From Daphnia pulex (lineage: Eukaryota; Arthropoda; Branchiopoda; Diplostraca; Daphniidae), in NCBI RefSeq assembly GCF_021134715.1, contig NC_060025.1, positions 8,494,001-8,558,000 of the forward strand: DNA of 64,000 bases, in the 5' to 3' direction. Positions within the stretch are counted from its first letter, which is position 1. Every line of letters begins with the position of its first letter. Below, in pieces: positions 23,945 through 37,211 of this stretch. The notes beneath the pieces are model-generated. The model had not been told where the DNA came from and did not search any database. It was given only the letters and a program-made list of their open reading frames with translations. Position numbers and translations under genes: made by a program.

Positions 23945-24815
23945 CTGAATAATGAATTGCATCAACACTGTCTTAGTGACAAGATTGGTGCGTGATTGGT
24001 ATCAGGAGTCGAGTAAACCACGTAGTTTAAACGCAGAGTCTCTTAACTCGTTTTACCAATCGGCATTCAAAAGTTATACCTTTTAAATAGCCGAAGTTAA
24101 TTTGATTTGAATAAGGCGGATGTTACCCTGCAACCCAAATTATTTCCCACTACTGAGAACTCCTCAATAGACGAAACCCAACCCACCATATCAACATGGT
24201 TTTTAACCATGCGATCACATCACGACCACCGCAATGCGATCGACATCTTATTGATATGAGTGGGATCATTAGTTGAGGGTAACAACACTTAAATTAACTG
24301 ATGTCCGAATCAGAATATCAATTATCCATTACGTGCATATACTAGCGGCGTAAAGAGCGTGTCTGTAACGATAGAACATATCGTTATATAACGTCACCTA
24401 CGAAAGCTACACTTGTCAACAATGGAAAAAATTAAGACGCATAATGTTCACACAAACATTTTAAGGTCAACATTAGATTCACTGAAATATTCATGAAAAT
24501 TGACAAATTAAAGGGTGTTGGCTCGCAGTATTCCACGTCATTATCCTCTCCAATCGTTTTTTTCGAATAGACGCGCAATTTTATTTTGGAAGATAACCCC
24601 TCCGTCCCAACGCTAGATGGCTCCAAAAAGTGTAAGAAGCGGGACTTTTGAAATGTCTAGCACAGTTTATTCAGGTTGGTGCTCGGTGACGATACTTAAT
24701 TATGAAAAATGATCTCCATCACAAAACGGGCGTCGTTTTGAAATGTTGAAATACATGCCCTGATGAGAGTGGAAAAATCATTTTCTCATTTTAAAATACT
24801 GTCACAAGAATTGAT
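23945..24815. repeat. Repeat mosaic, direct copy of 18795-19670
   Basis: About 0.87 kb aligns end to end with 18795-19670. It begins near CACTGTCTTAGTGA and runs through TCCGAATCAGAATATCAATTA and GGTGTTGGCTCG-AGTATT, then AACGCTAGATGGCTCC, ending near ATGCCCTGATGAGAGTGGAA. Divergence is moderate, with small indels throughout, so this is older than the Spätzle duplication. Confidence 0.75.
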
Positions 24816-24830
24816 GGAATCGATCCTCAA

Positions 24831-27800
24831 ACTTCAAAATTGTTAAAAAAAAAAACTTATTCGCTCGTCTGGTCGGGTTCGCGTGTCGGTTGGATTGCCG
24901 ATGGGACTTTTGTCGATGTAGTTTGTTTCTCAGAAATCAGCCCATCACGCCATGGCATTAACTATGTAGATGATTGGCCAATCTGGCAACAAGCATTGAG
25001 CCGCCCGTCTGGCCGCCTGAAACTCTAAAGAAAACTTGTGTCTTTCCTGGAAATGGCAAAATCGATTCCCAAGAAAACTGGCCTCTTATTTTTCGTTGGT
25101 TTGTTTGTTGGCCCCCTCATTTCTCAAACAAAAATTCGCACGAATCATTTCGACATGTCAAACTCTTGTCTGGGGAAATAATATCCACGTCCGACAGACG
25201 AGACGCGCAACAACATGTTGACGGCCAAACACAAAAATATGCAGGAGAGATAATCATTTATTGAACCTAATCGGAGAGCCTATAATTTATAATAGTCAAA
25301 GTAGATAAAAGGTCGAACGCACCGGTGCAAATCCAAAGTATACAAGTCTATGCCCGAGGCGGAATTCCTAAATGATAAAACAGGATCGCACTGCAATATG
25401 TTTATGCGACGGCATATATACCTTTAGCTGCGCGCAATACCGTGTTGTATACTACATACGCTTGTGTACTATAAATGAGGTAGTAAATTTCTGTGTGTTG
25501 CGTAGAGTATAAACAGATGAGAGCTCGGCAGTCGGGAGGGACGGTATAAACAAGTTATGTAATCAACGCGCAGTTGAGAACAGCCAGCGGAGCGGGAGAA
25601 AGCTATACGGCCCTGCTGCGCTGTTTGTTGGAGAAGATGAAAGCCACGCCGCTAAAAACTGCGCCGCAGATTTGCCATTCAGCGCATAAATATTGCGTAT
25701 AGACTCAAAGGGAAGCCCATCAACTTTACTTAGTCCGTATACGCGGATTCTCTATAGCAACTAATGGGTTTTTCGACTGCAATTTCTCCCGATACTACAG
25801 CACAGTCCCGGCAAATAAAATAAAAAAGTCGTTTAATTATAATAAAAAAAAGATAAATCAATAGTTGTAATCCAATTCGCATCAAACGACCTGATGTAAA
25901 ACCTCTAGAAAGAGCTGTGTCCATTAGAAATACACGGCAGGCAGTTTGGTGTAATTGCATTAGTTTCTCCGAAATCTTCTCTCTCTCTTTATTTATAAGA
26001 TCAAAAGCAGGTCAAACTCCATTTTCATGAGAGAGGAAAAAATCAAATAAAAATAAAAACAAGTTGCGGGGCTTTTGGTTCTGTTCCTTTGCCCAAGTCC
26101 TTTGTGGCAGCAGACTACACACACACACAAGACGATTATCGATGGAGTTATTTTTAGTTGCGCTCTTTCTTTTCTTTTTCCCATAATGAATATGTGTACA
26201 CGTTACTAACATGTCTACATATACATTCTCTGCTGCCCGGTTCTAACTTGGGCTCTATTTCAGTAAAGAACGAATCGATCACGCGCACTTTGTACCTATA
26301 CTCTCTTTGGCCATGCGATATCTGAATTATCGCATGACATATCCCGTCTTGTTTTTTGTTTGTCAATTCATCGACTGAAAACTTGTAAAGATAAAAGCCA
26401 CCAAAGACAAAATTATGATCCGATCGACAACTTTTTTTTTGGTGCATTGTTATCAAGGTCAATTTGTACATTGCCCCGCTGTTTAACAGAGGCCAAATAT
26501 CATGTGGATTGAAGCATTAACCGGGTTATAAACAATCTACTTGTTTCTATAAAAAAATCAACTTAGAAAAAAGTAGGATTTTAAAATTAGGTCATTCATT
26601 CATCGGTGTGGCGGCCGGTCCCTCTCGGTCATATACAATTTTCTAGTTGAAAATATTTAAATTCGATTGTTTACATCCACAGACAAAGTAGTGAAGTACA
26701 AAACAGGCCTGATCTGCAGTCTCTTCTGTGTTATTTAAAAAAATACCCTGACTGAGTGAACAAAAACGTCAAGAGAAAACAGACCCAGTCAAAACCGCCT
26801 ATTAGCTCAGGAATATTCGTACTCCGTTCTCTGTCACGATTTATAACCTAACGCCATCAATGAAGAATAGGGATAGATTTTTCCTACCTTTTCTATGACT
26901 GGGAAAAACGGCCAGGCATCCGCAAGTGCTCCATCCATCCGCTGAAAAGTTGAATCCACCAGACGGGCGATAGGAAAAAGGGCCTCAGTCTCGTGAATAC
27001 ACCCACACTCACATGGGCGTACACGAGAACAGAGGGGATTTAAAGAATGAAGAAGAAGAGAGATGTAACTCGGTCGACATCGGTAGTTTCTCCAATCCAG
27101 AGGGATGCTTGAATCTAAATGGAAAATGAAAAATGGGTTACGAATCTTTACGAATAAATATTGACAGAAACAACAAGTCAGGTAAAGTTGAAAATGATAC
27201 ACTGGTTAAATCCTAAATTGTTATTAAAAAGGAGAACTCAAGTTTTCCATTTAATGCATTTGTGCAAGTCATGCATCAATAAAATATCTAAAAAGTTGTA
27301 GGAACAACAGTCAAACAAATCATTATCCCAGCGAAGATACTGAGATTGTTGTTGTTGACACATCGATACCGGCACAAACAAAACTTGCATTTTGTGTTGT
27401 TATGAAACCTCACGCAGGTCTGAAATCTACACAAAGGAAAAGGTTACATACTGCAAACAAACTGCCATTGCATCGAAAGACGGGCTTTACATGATAAATG
27501 CTAGTCGAAAAACAAAAATAACATTTCAGAAATTTGTAACAGGTTTTCTCTTCTTTTTAAAGCTCCCATAATCATTCCATTTGTTTTTTCAGTTTTATTT
27601 ACCTCGGGAAGTGGCATGGAGAGCCACGACACCAGCAGAGTTAACACTTAACACGACGACCACATTTTAAATTAATCATTTGATTGGCTGTGATACTTTT
27701 CGTAAATGTAATTAAAGTAATCGTTCAGTTTTCTTTGTGATCTCGCACTTTTTCTCGTTTCGAAACTTGTAACGCAGACGACATTAATTTAATTAATCGT

Positions 27801-28357
27801 GCTTGAAGATATCGATATAGAAATTAAGAATCGACAAAAGATAAACAGCAGTTTTTTCAACCTCCAGTTAAATGAGTTAAGATAAAAATAATTAGACGGA
27901 ATAAAATAAACAGGAGGACGATTTAAATTTCATGCCAAATAGTTTATTTTTTTAAAACAATTTTTAGTTTGCGTACAAAACTATTTACAGTCAGTCAAAT
28001 AAAGTCGAAATTTTATTCTCAATAATTTCGGGAATCCAAATATTAGTGGCATATTAGAGACTTCACACCCTCTCGATTTGATAGATGCTCAGTAAAATAG
28101 CAGGTTTGACCTTATTCCTTTGATGTCGACAGCCGACCATCAACTTGTTCTTGAGGTAACAGTTTTCAATGATTTTTGTTTTATTTTTATTTGTTTTGTG
28201 TCAGCAAGGATCTCTATGTTTTGTACTTGTCATCATCATAGTCATCTGGAATTTTTTTAATTTAAATTTTTAAAACGGTGACCAGCAAAAAGGCCGTTGA
28301 TTTCACCGGGCGTCGTCGTCTATAGATCATCACTTTTTGTTACGTCATAGATTTTGT
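24831..28357. other. Intergenic and 3' flank of IP6K copy 2, no gene assigned
   Basis: No recognisable protein or RNA gene. A minus-strand exon-like segment around 26890-27115 has an acceptor before CATCCCTCTGGATTGGAG and a donor GAAAAG|GTAGG. It contains an open frame but shows no family match and could be noncoding. Promoter-like GGTATAAAC near 25542 is followed by only a tiny frame. The 3' UTR of IP6K copy 2 should lie next to 28357. Confidence 0.35.
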
Positions 28358-31300
28358 TTAGGATGAAAGGCACATGGCATTTTTCTGATGAGGAGGACAA
28401 CAACCGTATCCTTGCAATTCGCTCAAAATGTCCGTCAGGTTTTCAAGACCGAGCAGGTATCCGTTGTCGGGTCCCCAGTGGACCCGTTCGTCCAGTCCCA
28501 GGTAACCGGAGAAAGTTGTGTGGGCGAAATCGATCATGCGGACATCGACGCAGTCCGACCAGCAGTTGTTGTCCGGCTTGCTACTGCTGGCAGCAGCATC
28601 CAGCAGCACTTGTTCCTTGTCCTCATCCATCACTCGCCGTTTCTTCTGCGTTTGGCTTCCGCCGGCAGCGTCGCTAAACTCGTCGGTCCGGCTGACTTCC
28701 AAGACGGGCGTCAATTCGCCCTCATCTTCGCCGGGCGGCGATCCGGACAGGTCCGTGGGTTGTTGCTGCTGGCCGTCGTCCAGATGATGAGCCCACGTCA
28801 TGTCAAATTCTCCGTCCTCCTCGCTGTCCGTCGTGTAACTGATGGCGGCCGATCGCTTCATCATGGTCGATTGTTTCAGCTGCTGTTTGACCAGCTGGGC
28901 CACGGCGGATGAGGAAAAGACTCCGCTGTCGGTGCTGTCCGTCGAGTTGTCACACTCGTAATTGGCTGCCGGAGTCTTGGCCAGTTGCTTGGAACGACCG
29001 CCGGCCTGGTGGTGCTGGCCGCCCGACCAGTTATTGCAGCACTCGTTGGTGGTGCTGCTGGACGAAACGGAACTCTGATCCATGTAGCATTCCAGTCCGG
29101 AATCCACCGATTGGGGACTGGTGCTGAACGACTGGGTCTCACCGCAGCTGTCCGTCAGGTAATAGGCGGAGTCGCTCGACGAGTCGGTGATGGACACTTG
29201 ATTGGGATGGCCATGCAGACGGCCCGGAATGGTCATCAATTCCTTCAGTCGCGGAATCTGGGCGTCAGAGATGGATCGGGCTGGCTTGTAGCAACTCTGG
29301 CCGTCATCGTCCAGGTTCTCCAGTTCGCAGTCCGAGTTGGATCGTCGACTTCCGCCGGATTCGCTGCTGCCAAGGAAACGGAAATCCGGGCTGAGGAAGA
29401 ATTCGCAATTCTCGTCGCATCCTTCGTAAACGATCAACAGGGAACTAAAAAATCGCGGGAAAATTCAAATCATTAATTGTCCAGGTGTGTGAAATGCTGT
29501 CGCCATGGTTACACATACCTCGAATAGAATCGGAATGTATCCTGTTGTTCGATGGCTTTGCGGAGTAGCCTGAGACGCTCGAGGATGGCCCCGATGATTC
29601 CGGCCCTTCGGGCTCCGCCGCTGGCGAAAAACTGGACCAGGGCCTTGCGGAGTCCGTCAGCGTCCAGCCGACGGCCAAAATATTTGTCCTGGGTGACGAA
29701 CTTGTCCGACGTCGCTTCGTACACCTGGAAAAAAAACAATTGACACATTATTAGTGGCGGCTGGCGGGAGATTCAAAAATAGAATTGGCACTTTTCATCA
29801 CGGACACAATTCTCTTCCGGCGGCTTTTGTTTATTCTTAGACTCGACGTGATGATTGGCCGACTACCAAATGATATGGCCGCCAAGAAAGAAATGAATGA
29901 TCATTTCTCCCTGCGGGCTATTCTCTTCTTGCGCGGTTTAATACGGACAAACGGAATAACGGACACGAGCATAAATCTCAACTCTCCCGCCGTGGCGAAA
30001 TTTTCAAAATCCAAAATGGCGCAACAGGGAAATTCAACGTTTAGCATTACACACACTCCCCACAGCCCAAACGACGTCATAGTGGAGATGACGAACAACA
30101 CTAGAAATTTGCATAAGATGCATTTTTTTAAGTATTATTATTACCTTCATGCCGCAGAGACGGAGTCCGAGCGAGGCGGAAGTGCTGGCTGCGCACTTGG
30201 CCATCTGCCGGGTGCGTTTCTCGGCGGAGGCGTCGTCACCGTGCTGCCTGGTGCCCATCTTCAAGTCCAGCACGCACGGGCGCTCGAACTTGGACGCCGA
30301 CGCCACATTTTCCAGCATCATGAAAACTAAAAAGAAATGGAAGGAATAATTTACAATCGCGACCTTCAAATAATGAAATTCTTTATTTTTTAAATCATTT
30401 GAATTTCGCGGGCAAATGAAATGGAGGCCAAGAAAAAAGAGGAAACGGGAAACCGTTGCGGGAATTGTACGTGATCGCATTTCACCCATGTGTTGTTCTC
30501 AGGTGACGACGGTTGAGCTCCTAATCGTTTGATGGGCGTCACGTGCTGCGCCAATTCATTAGCTGCGCATTATTACGCGGATATGTAGCCTACTGCGAGA
30601 GGCTGAAATTAATTAGATAACCTTGGGTGGGGTGTTGGCAAATGCGAACCAAGGATATGTCGTAATAAAATTTCTGTCGTTCAATATCTTTTGTTTTTAG
30701 CCTATTCCTTTGATGGCAAGGACTTCACTTTAAATTTCTCACTTCCTTCCTGAATTTGATTTGAAAATAAAAGACCCGTGACTTTCATGAATATTAAAAT
30801 AACCTGATAACGCACAATATAAGGCCTCTGGGGGATTTTTGTCCAACTTATTTGATGTCATTTGAAGAAGAGTGCGACATTTTGACACATCGCTCATCAT
30901 CTGGTGAACTCGTTGCCGATGGCGGGGTGTGAAACGATGGCGGGAAAATACGAAAATTCGAAACTCTCAGACAAATTTACGCAACGACCAGCAGACTTGC
31001 ACTAGTTGTGGATGAAACACACGCGCGCATCAAAAATATCATCTGGCGAAGAGCCCAACTATTTCTCCATTACGGCTAAAGTGGAATAAGAAGAGGAGAG
31101 ATCTGGCACACACGTACACACACCGGGTGAAATGAACCGGAGCGGCAAAACAAACCAGCGGGTGGACCCCGAAATAGACCGTATAATAGACAGAGAGCTA
31201 GAGACTAGGCTACGGACTGTGTGTGTGTGTACTCACATTGAGATGATCCATCAGTGTAGGTGTGGGCCGGATGATAGGAAATGGCTTCATGGCCGGCCAG

Positions 31301-32751
31301 GGATATCCTGTGCGCATCAAGAGATTATAGAACCAATTAAATTTAAGTCGTCGATGATTGGGGTGGGTGGGAAAAGGTTTTCGGGGGTTTTTGTACCTCA
31401 ACGGGGCGTCGTGTCGGCTGTTTTGGTGCGACGAAATTTCCGAATGTTCGGCCGTGACGCTGATCTCATCCATGGCGAATCGCCTCCAGTACTGGCGGCC
31501 TTCTTGGTGCCACGTCTGGATCACACCTAAATGTTCCCAAAAATTAATTCCAGGATTAGAATATAGTACAATTTTTTGTAAAACATGTCACGATATCACG
31601 ATAGAAATAGCCGCGCCCTTTGTACACACACACATGTCCCCAGTCACCTCTCATGTCGCCGGGGGGTTGATGAACGAGGAATTCTATAAAACGCGTCGTT
31701 CATCTTTTCAGTTGACGGGCCACTTTTCCTTTTTGTTTTGTTTTTCAACTTGTCAAATTTCTTTGGTGGTGACGTCACAAGATCAAACGAAACAAGCCGA
31801 CAAAAGGTTTTATACCAGTGGAATAGAAATGAGCTGGATGTATACATATTTCTATACGCAAACCAAATTTTTTGTTTTAACTTTTTTCGTTTCGTTTAAA
31901 AAATTCACGAGGCTTCCCGCTCTATTTGCAGTGCGAACCTCATTAAGACCTTTTTCCCCTCGCCGACATACATACATAACAACAACATAGACAAAAGGTT
32001 TGACGTCAGACATTATTCATTAAGTGTGTAAAAAGGACTATGGAGGGACTAAACTTAGACAGTCGTCCATCAACTCATTAAATCTCTCCCAATTGGGGAA
32101 ATGACGTCAATGTCTAGAACCTACAACAAAATGTGGGACCTGCACAGCATATCTACCATTTTGTTTACACAGTTTGGGCAATAATAAAACTTATTATATA
32201 CTTTGTTCTGTGATTGATGGGTGACGTGACTTTGCATCAAGCGGGAACAATATGGCAACACAAACTGATTATTTGATTGCCTCATTTCGTCTATCTTTTA
32301 CATGTTTGGATGATGAAAAAATAATAATAATAATTGAGTTCGTTTTTTACCTTTGCACTTGGGCGTGAAGGTGCGAATGTCTGGCGGTGCATTCAGGTAG
32401 AAACTCAACTCCCGCGGGATCAAAGGCTTGCAGACGGTGGATTGATCCAGCTGCAGGAACTGGGTGTGGCCTCCGACCTTTCAGAAAAATTTGTTTAGTA
32501 TTGTATTTAAATGTAATTTTTAAAATATGAATTTTTACCTGGTGACAAAATGGCCGGAGTAGTGGGCAAGGATCGGCCGGAAGGAGCGGAGGCTGATGCA
32601 GGTCCGTCTGCTGATGACGACCCTCCTCCTCTTGCTGGAATTTGCACTTTTTGGCATTGCGTATCACTTCCATGGGGTTATTGATTCTGGCAGTCGCCGA
32701 GTTATTCATGACAGCTGCTGGTGGTTTCTCGTTGGCCGTCCAACAGACCAT
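28358..32751 (-). CDS. IP6K: Inositol hexakisphosphate kinase, copy 2
   Basis: Seven coding exons on the minus strand: 32751-32539, 32477-32351, 31526-31397, 31307-31237, 30326-30145, 29724-29519 and 29444-28358, giving 671 residues. Exons 2-6 match copy 1 exactly in length and phase (127, 130, 71, 182 and 206 nt). The first coding exon is 69 nt longer and the last 42 nt shorter. Catalytic features are all present: [18 protein letters not shown] at 197-205, [28 protein letters not shown] and MIDFAHTTF near the C-terminus. The long serine-rich insert keeps the same motifs as copy 1 ([24 protein letters not shown]). The N-terminus ([14 protein letters not shown]) has no counterpart in copy 1. 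It looks functional, and is a tandem duplicate in the same orientation about 20 kb from copy 1. Confidence 0.93.
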
Positions 32752-32763
32752 CCCATCCGCCAA

Positions 32764-35700
32764 CTAATAAAACCAAACCAAAATAAAATAAAAATAAAAT
32801 TGTCTATCAGCTGTTTGGGTACATAACATTCAACAGTTCAACATTCGGAAAAAGGGGAATTCCGGGTGAAAGTTTCTATACACAACAAATTCCACCTATT
32901 TTATTATTTTAGATTTTCTCTTATTTTGTTCTATTTCACGTTGATTGGCGGGAGGGGGTCTCACGGTCGTGAAAAACCGCTGACTGTGCTGGCGGGCGAA
33001 TTGTCTGAGCGTATAGCGATGACGTCACCGGAAAATAATAAAGACTACTATTATTTTGTGAAATCGGCCAACGTTAAACATTTTTTATTTTCTATACGGT
33101 CGCCTCGTGACTGGTACGCGCTCTCCTCCCGCCATGCAGATAATAATTGGTCGCTCCGGGCTTTTTTGTATTTTAATCTTTGTGTGCGGGTTTTCGTTAA
33201 AAAAATAAAATCAAGTCAAAAGTTATTCTTTTGTCGGTGCAATTTTTCGTTCTGCAGGGGAAGTCCTGGCATAATAATAATAATAAGAGAGTTCCGCACT
33301 CTCTCTCCCATTAATTTGAAAAGGGACTTGGGTATTCCCCCCCCTTTATTTTGCACGTAATAAATGACACGCCAGGTGGGTGCTGATGAACCAAAAAAAC
33401 ATTTGCGGGTTTATCGCCAAACAAGAAATGAAAGAATTCAGTAGAGTGTGTGCGGGTTTGGATATCACGGTCAAGGATAAAAATGTTGTCTGTGTGTGCT
33501 GCTGCGTTTCTTTCTGGTGGTATGGAAATTTGGGCGGGCCTTGCCAGCTGTGTGGCCCATATAGTGGCAGTCGGTCAATTAATTGCGCATGTATCAATTT
33601 TCGCCAATGAAAACGAATCGTGAAAACCTTCCAAATGGTGGCACGAGGGTACAGGCACAAATATCCCGTTGCGCAATTTCCTTATTGGTCACGTAATAAT
33701 CAAATTTTAATTAAAAATACTAGCACACAGGAAATGAATGAAGGTAAAATTGGACCGCATCTTCACAGGTTAATCGAGACGGCAATGTTTTATATTGCAT
33801 AAATGTCTAAATGTTAATTAAATTACCTTGTTGAACGAATGAAGAAACAGGTGATTGTACAACTATGGAGAAAGTGTTTCACTTATTTGGCGAGGTACAG
33901 CAACGAGCTGAGTATACAACAGACAGACAGGAGAGCTTTTCACGTGACGGAGAACAACACTGGACTGACTGAGACTGTGCTCTTGACGGAGAATATATAA
34001 GTATCACGAAATCTAACTGGCGGGCTGATTGCCAACAAAATAAACCGGATTTGAAAAAGGTAATTTCCTTTTCGATGTCCAACTCGTTCTGGTTTTGTTC
34101 TGTTTGGGGTCGGTTAGATTTGAATTTATAGACTCTCCTATATTGCCGCAATAACATACGACGGATTGTCACGAGCCAACAAAGACACAGCAGGCTCAGC
34201 ACTGACGAGGTTTTTTTCAGTATTTGAACGAGGCAGGAATGAGCTGTGTTATGTAACACGTCACCCGACAAAACACAAGATCCGACTGTAATAATTCAAT
34301 GTGAACTGAGGGGGAAATCACGCGGACGTGCATAATACCACGGTCACTTGATAAGGAATACGCCAGCCAACTCAAAACAAATCAAACCAAAATATGCTGG
34401 GCAGAACTCGGAAAAGAGCAACGATCCGAACGACTGGACGATGGCGACTGAAATGATACTGTCCAGCTCCCGCTAGTGGGAGCTGATATACCCTGTCTGA
34501 AATAAAGGGGTGGCGAGGTGGGCGGTTTTTCCCATACCGTCACTCTATTCTATACTGATTGCGTGTCAGTCTGATATTCGTTTGACGTCACTCCGTATAA
34601 AATCCAACATTTAAAAATTTTATCTCTTGTTTTTGAACAGTCGGTCGATTTTCTCTGACGTCGACTTTTGTCCTACATCGTACCGTTTTTTATTCCTTCG
34701 GTCGTGAATTTCATAAGATTCACGTAAGATCGTAAGACAGAGGAGGTAAGTAGAAAAACAACAGGCGATTACAAATAACTCATTTCGGTTTTTCCTGCTC
34801 CACTTTGATTTCGTTTTATTTCTACATCGATCGTGTCCGCACAGACCAGCACAGCCCCCTACACGTAATTGTCATTTTCTTCTTTGAATGGTAGTACTAG
34901 CTTGTGTGTGTGTGTGTAATTGTTGGTTGCGAAAGTGGGTCATGGTACGTTTAACCGATCAATCCAAATGGTGACGGCACACTCTCAGCTGTGAGCTTCG
35001 TTCTGATTTCTTTGATTCCGGTTGAATTCCACCGCGCTGCTGCTGCAACTGCCATTCTTCTTCTTCTTTTCGTGACTGATGCACATTACAGTTCAGACGA
35101 TGCGTACGTGACCTATCGTGAATCTCTTTCCTTCGCAACGGCCATCAGAAAAGAAAGAATATAAGAAAAAAAAAGGGATTTTTACACGAGATTGATGTTG
35201 GATAAAAGAGCTGAAGGGTCCCATTAGTTATAGCCGACTGCAGCAGCACCAGTCGATGCTGAAATCGATCTGATTATTAAATTGCTCAACATTCACCAGC
35301 GGTCTCTACCCAACAAATTGCAGTTTTTGGGAATTTCGTAATTTCGCGGGAAATTTGAAAAAACAAAACAAACAAAAAAGAAGTTTGAAATTAAAGAATG
35401 TTATACAGTATAGCAAAAGGAAATTTCCAGGAACGCCGGGGGTAGTTCCCTTTGATGCATAACATTAATATCACGCCGTGGTAGGTACCGCGCGCTCGTG
35501 TTTGGTTTCTTTTGGCGGCTCTACAAGCTTCTGTGCAAAATGCCTGGCGGCTGCCAGTTCTATATCTACACGCAAGAAACACGAAGAAACAAAAGGAGAA
35601 TTGAATTTAATTGGCGACTGCTTGTCTGGGGCCTTTTTTTGTTGGCTGTTGCTACCGCATCACGCGCGGGACTCGGCGAGGTTTTCCCCTATGTATAACC

Positions 35701-37211
35701 GGCGAAAAAACCGGTGGGGGTGGTGCACGAACGCCACCGGGAAACACGATAACAAAAACCAAACAAAACAGAACTTAGAAAAGAACTGCTGTATATACTG
35801 CTGTCGGGATTTTAGCCATTGAAACAGCTGGTTGGATGACGTCACATCGTGGGAATCCATTGATGGGAATTTAATCGCCAGCGCGGAAATATCCGATCGA
35901 TTATTTTATTTTATTTTTGCCCAAATAGATCTGCCAATAATAAGTTGGCAACGACATTTGTCATCAGCATTGCCGGGAATTTCACTTGATCACGCCTTAA
36001 TCGTGTATAGGGGGGTGTAGGGAGGTGTTCTATGGCCCTAATAAAAACCGCCAGCAGCTATTATACATTAGCGTGAATGATGAAGCAAAGCCATTAAGGT
36101 TTATGCTGTTATAAGTGATGATCACAGAAAGTTGGGAGTATTTAAATTAGACAATGTCGGATTCTACACACAGTCATGGGAATTCAAAATAAAAAAAAGG
36201 GTTTGCACGACATCAGCAGGCCGCTCCCGCGTCTACATCAGCCTTTCGCCATCCGCTATCCGCCGAAAATTTGTGTGTTTCGTGCACCATATCAATTCGG
36301 GACAAGGAGAAACGAATTTCCCTTCTCTTTTTGCTGCTGGAAAGGCCCAGAATAATAATAATAAAAGTGAAAAGAATGATTAGATAATGACAGTTGGGAA
36401 TATCCCGGAATATCCCGTTCTATTCACTATTACATTACGCAATCAGGTCAAATTAAATTTGTCGGGATGGAATGAATCAAATTCTTCCTTTATTTTGATT
36501 CCCGAATAAGATAAATATTTAAAATGATATGGTGATGAAGGTGAGTTCAAAGCCCTCACGCGGTCAGTCGCTTCTTCTCTTTGTCTATTTTCAGCAGCAA
36601 CCTTGGGAATGTTATAGTAGAGCTTTAGTAAGCTTTGCACTCTTAACGACATAGTTTCGGGACAGTTGCGTAACAAAAAACAAAACAGCTGGGTCTGTTT
36701 CGACGGGGAATAATAAATATCCAAATTCCCGGGGCTGTATTGATCGGGACTGGTGTCAACCAATCGGAGCAGTGGGTTGGCCATAGACACAAGGAATATA
36801 TAAGAGGACGTGAAGATATATAATATAGTCTATATAGGGATGTGTGTAACTCTATAGACGGTCCCCCTAAAGAATTATAAGGGATTCCCGCGTCATCACA
36901 TAGTTGAGCATACGGTGCCTGGGCTATATACTGCCTGGGCGGTTGCTCTCGTTTTTCTCTCTCTCCGGTATGCAGCCGCCGTCTACACACACACACACCG
37001 TGTAACCGCATTCCTTTTTAACCGCGCCGATATATAGTAGTACACTCTTAACATGTGCAGTGACGTCACTGCTGTGGCGTGAGCCACTTCCTTTATTACA
37101 TATCCCGCTCTTAATCTCGATTTCTATATACAACTCTTGTGTGTACACTTGCAATTGGAGAGCTTCGGAATTTTTTAATCAAATAATTGAATTGTGTAAA
37201 TAGAAACTTAC
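32764..37211 (-). other. Long 5'UTR intron of IP6K copy 2
   Basis: Donor TTGGG|GTAAGT (minus strand, exon end 37212) and acceptor ATTAG|TTGGCGG (exon start 32763) imply a 4.4-kb intron parallel to the one in copy 1. No gene is seen inside. It contains a (TG)n run at 34903-34917, several (ATA)n runs, and the conserved CCAAT element at 36737-36769. Confidence 0.55.
36737..36769. promoter_or_regulatory. Conserved CCAAT-containing element in the IP6K 5'UTR intron, copy 2
   Basis: Starts GTATTGATC and ends GTGTCAACCAATCGGAG, matching 16885-16917 with only a few differences in the middle. It sits at a comparable depth in the equivalent intron (about 0.5 kb from the first exon in each copy). Confidence 0.5.

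Noticed and set aside
19332-24626. Recurrent small minus-strand frames with a shared NDVEY-EPT string
   Set aside because: The similarity follows the DNA repeat units of this region and the frames are broken differently in each copy, so no protein is supported.
25475-25490. TGAGGTAGTAA, resembling the start of let-7
   Set aside because: Only the first bases match, and no complementary arm for a precursor hairpin was found nearby.
34903-34917. Simple repeats ((TG)n here, (AC)n at 16170 and 36983, (TTC)n at 6994, (ATA)n at 33270 and 36350, an 11-G run at 37708)
   Set aside because: Ordinary short microsatellites with no sign of expansion or function; noted within the gap entries only.
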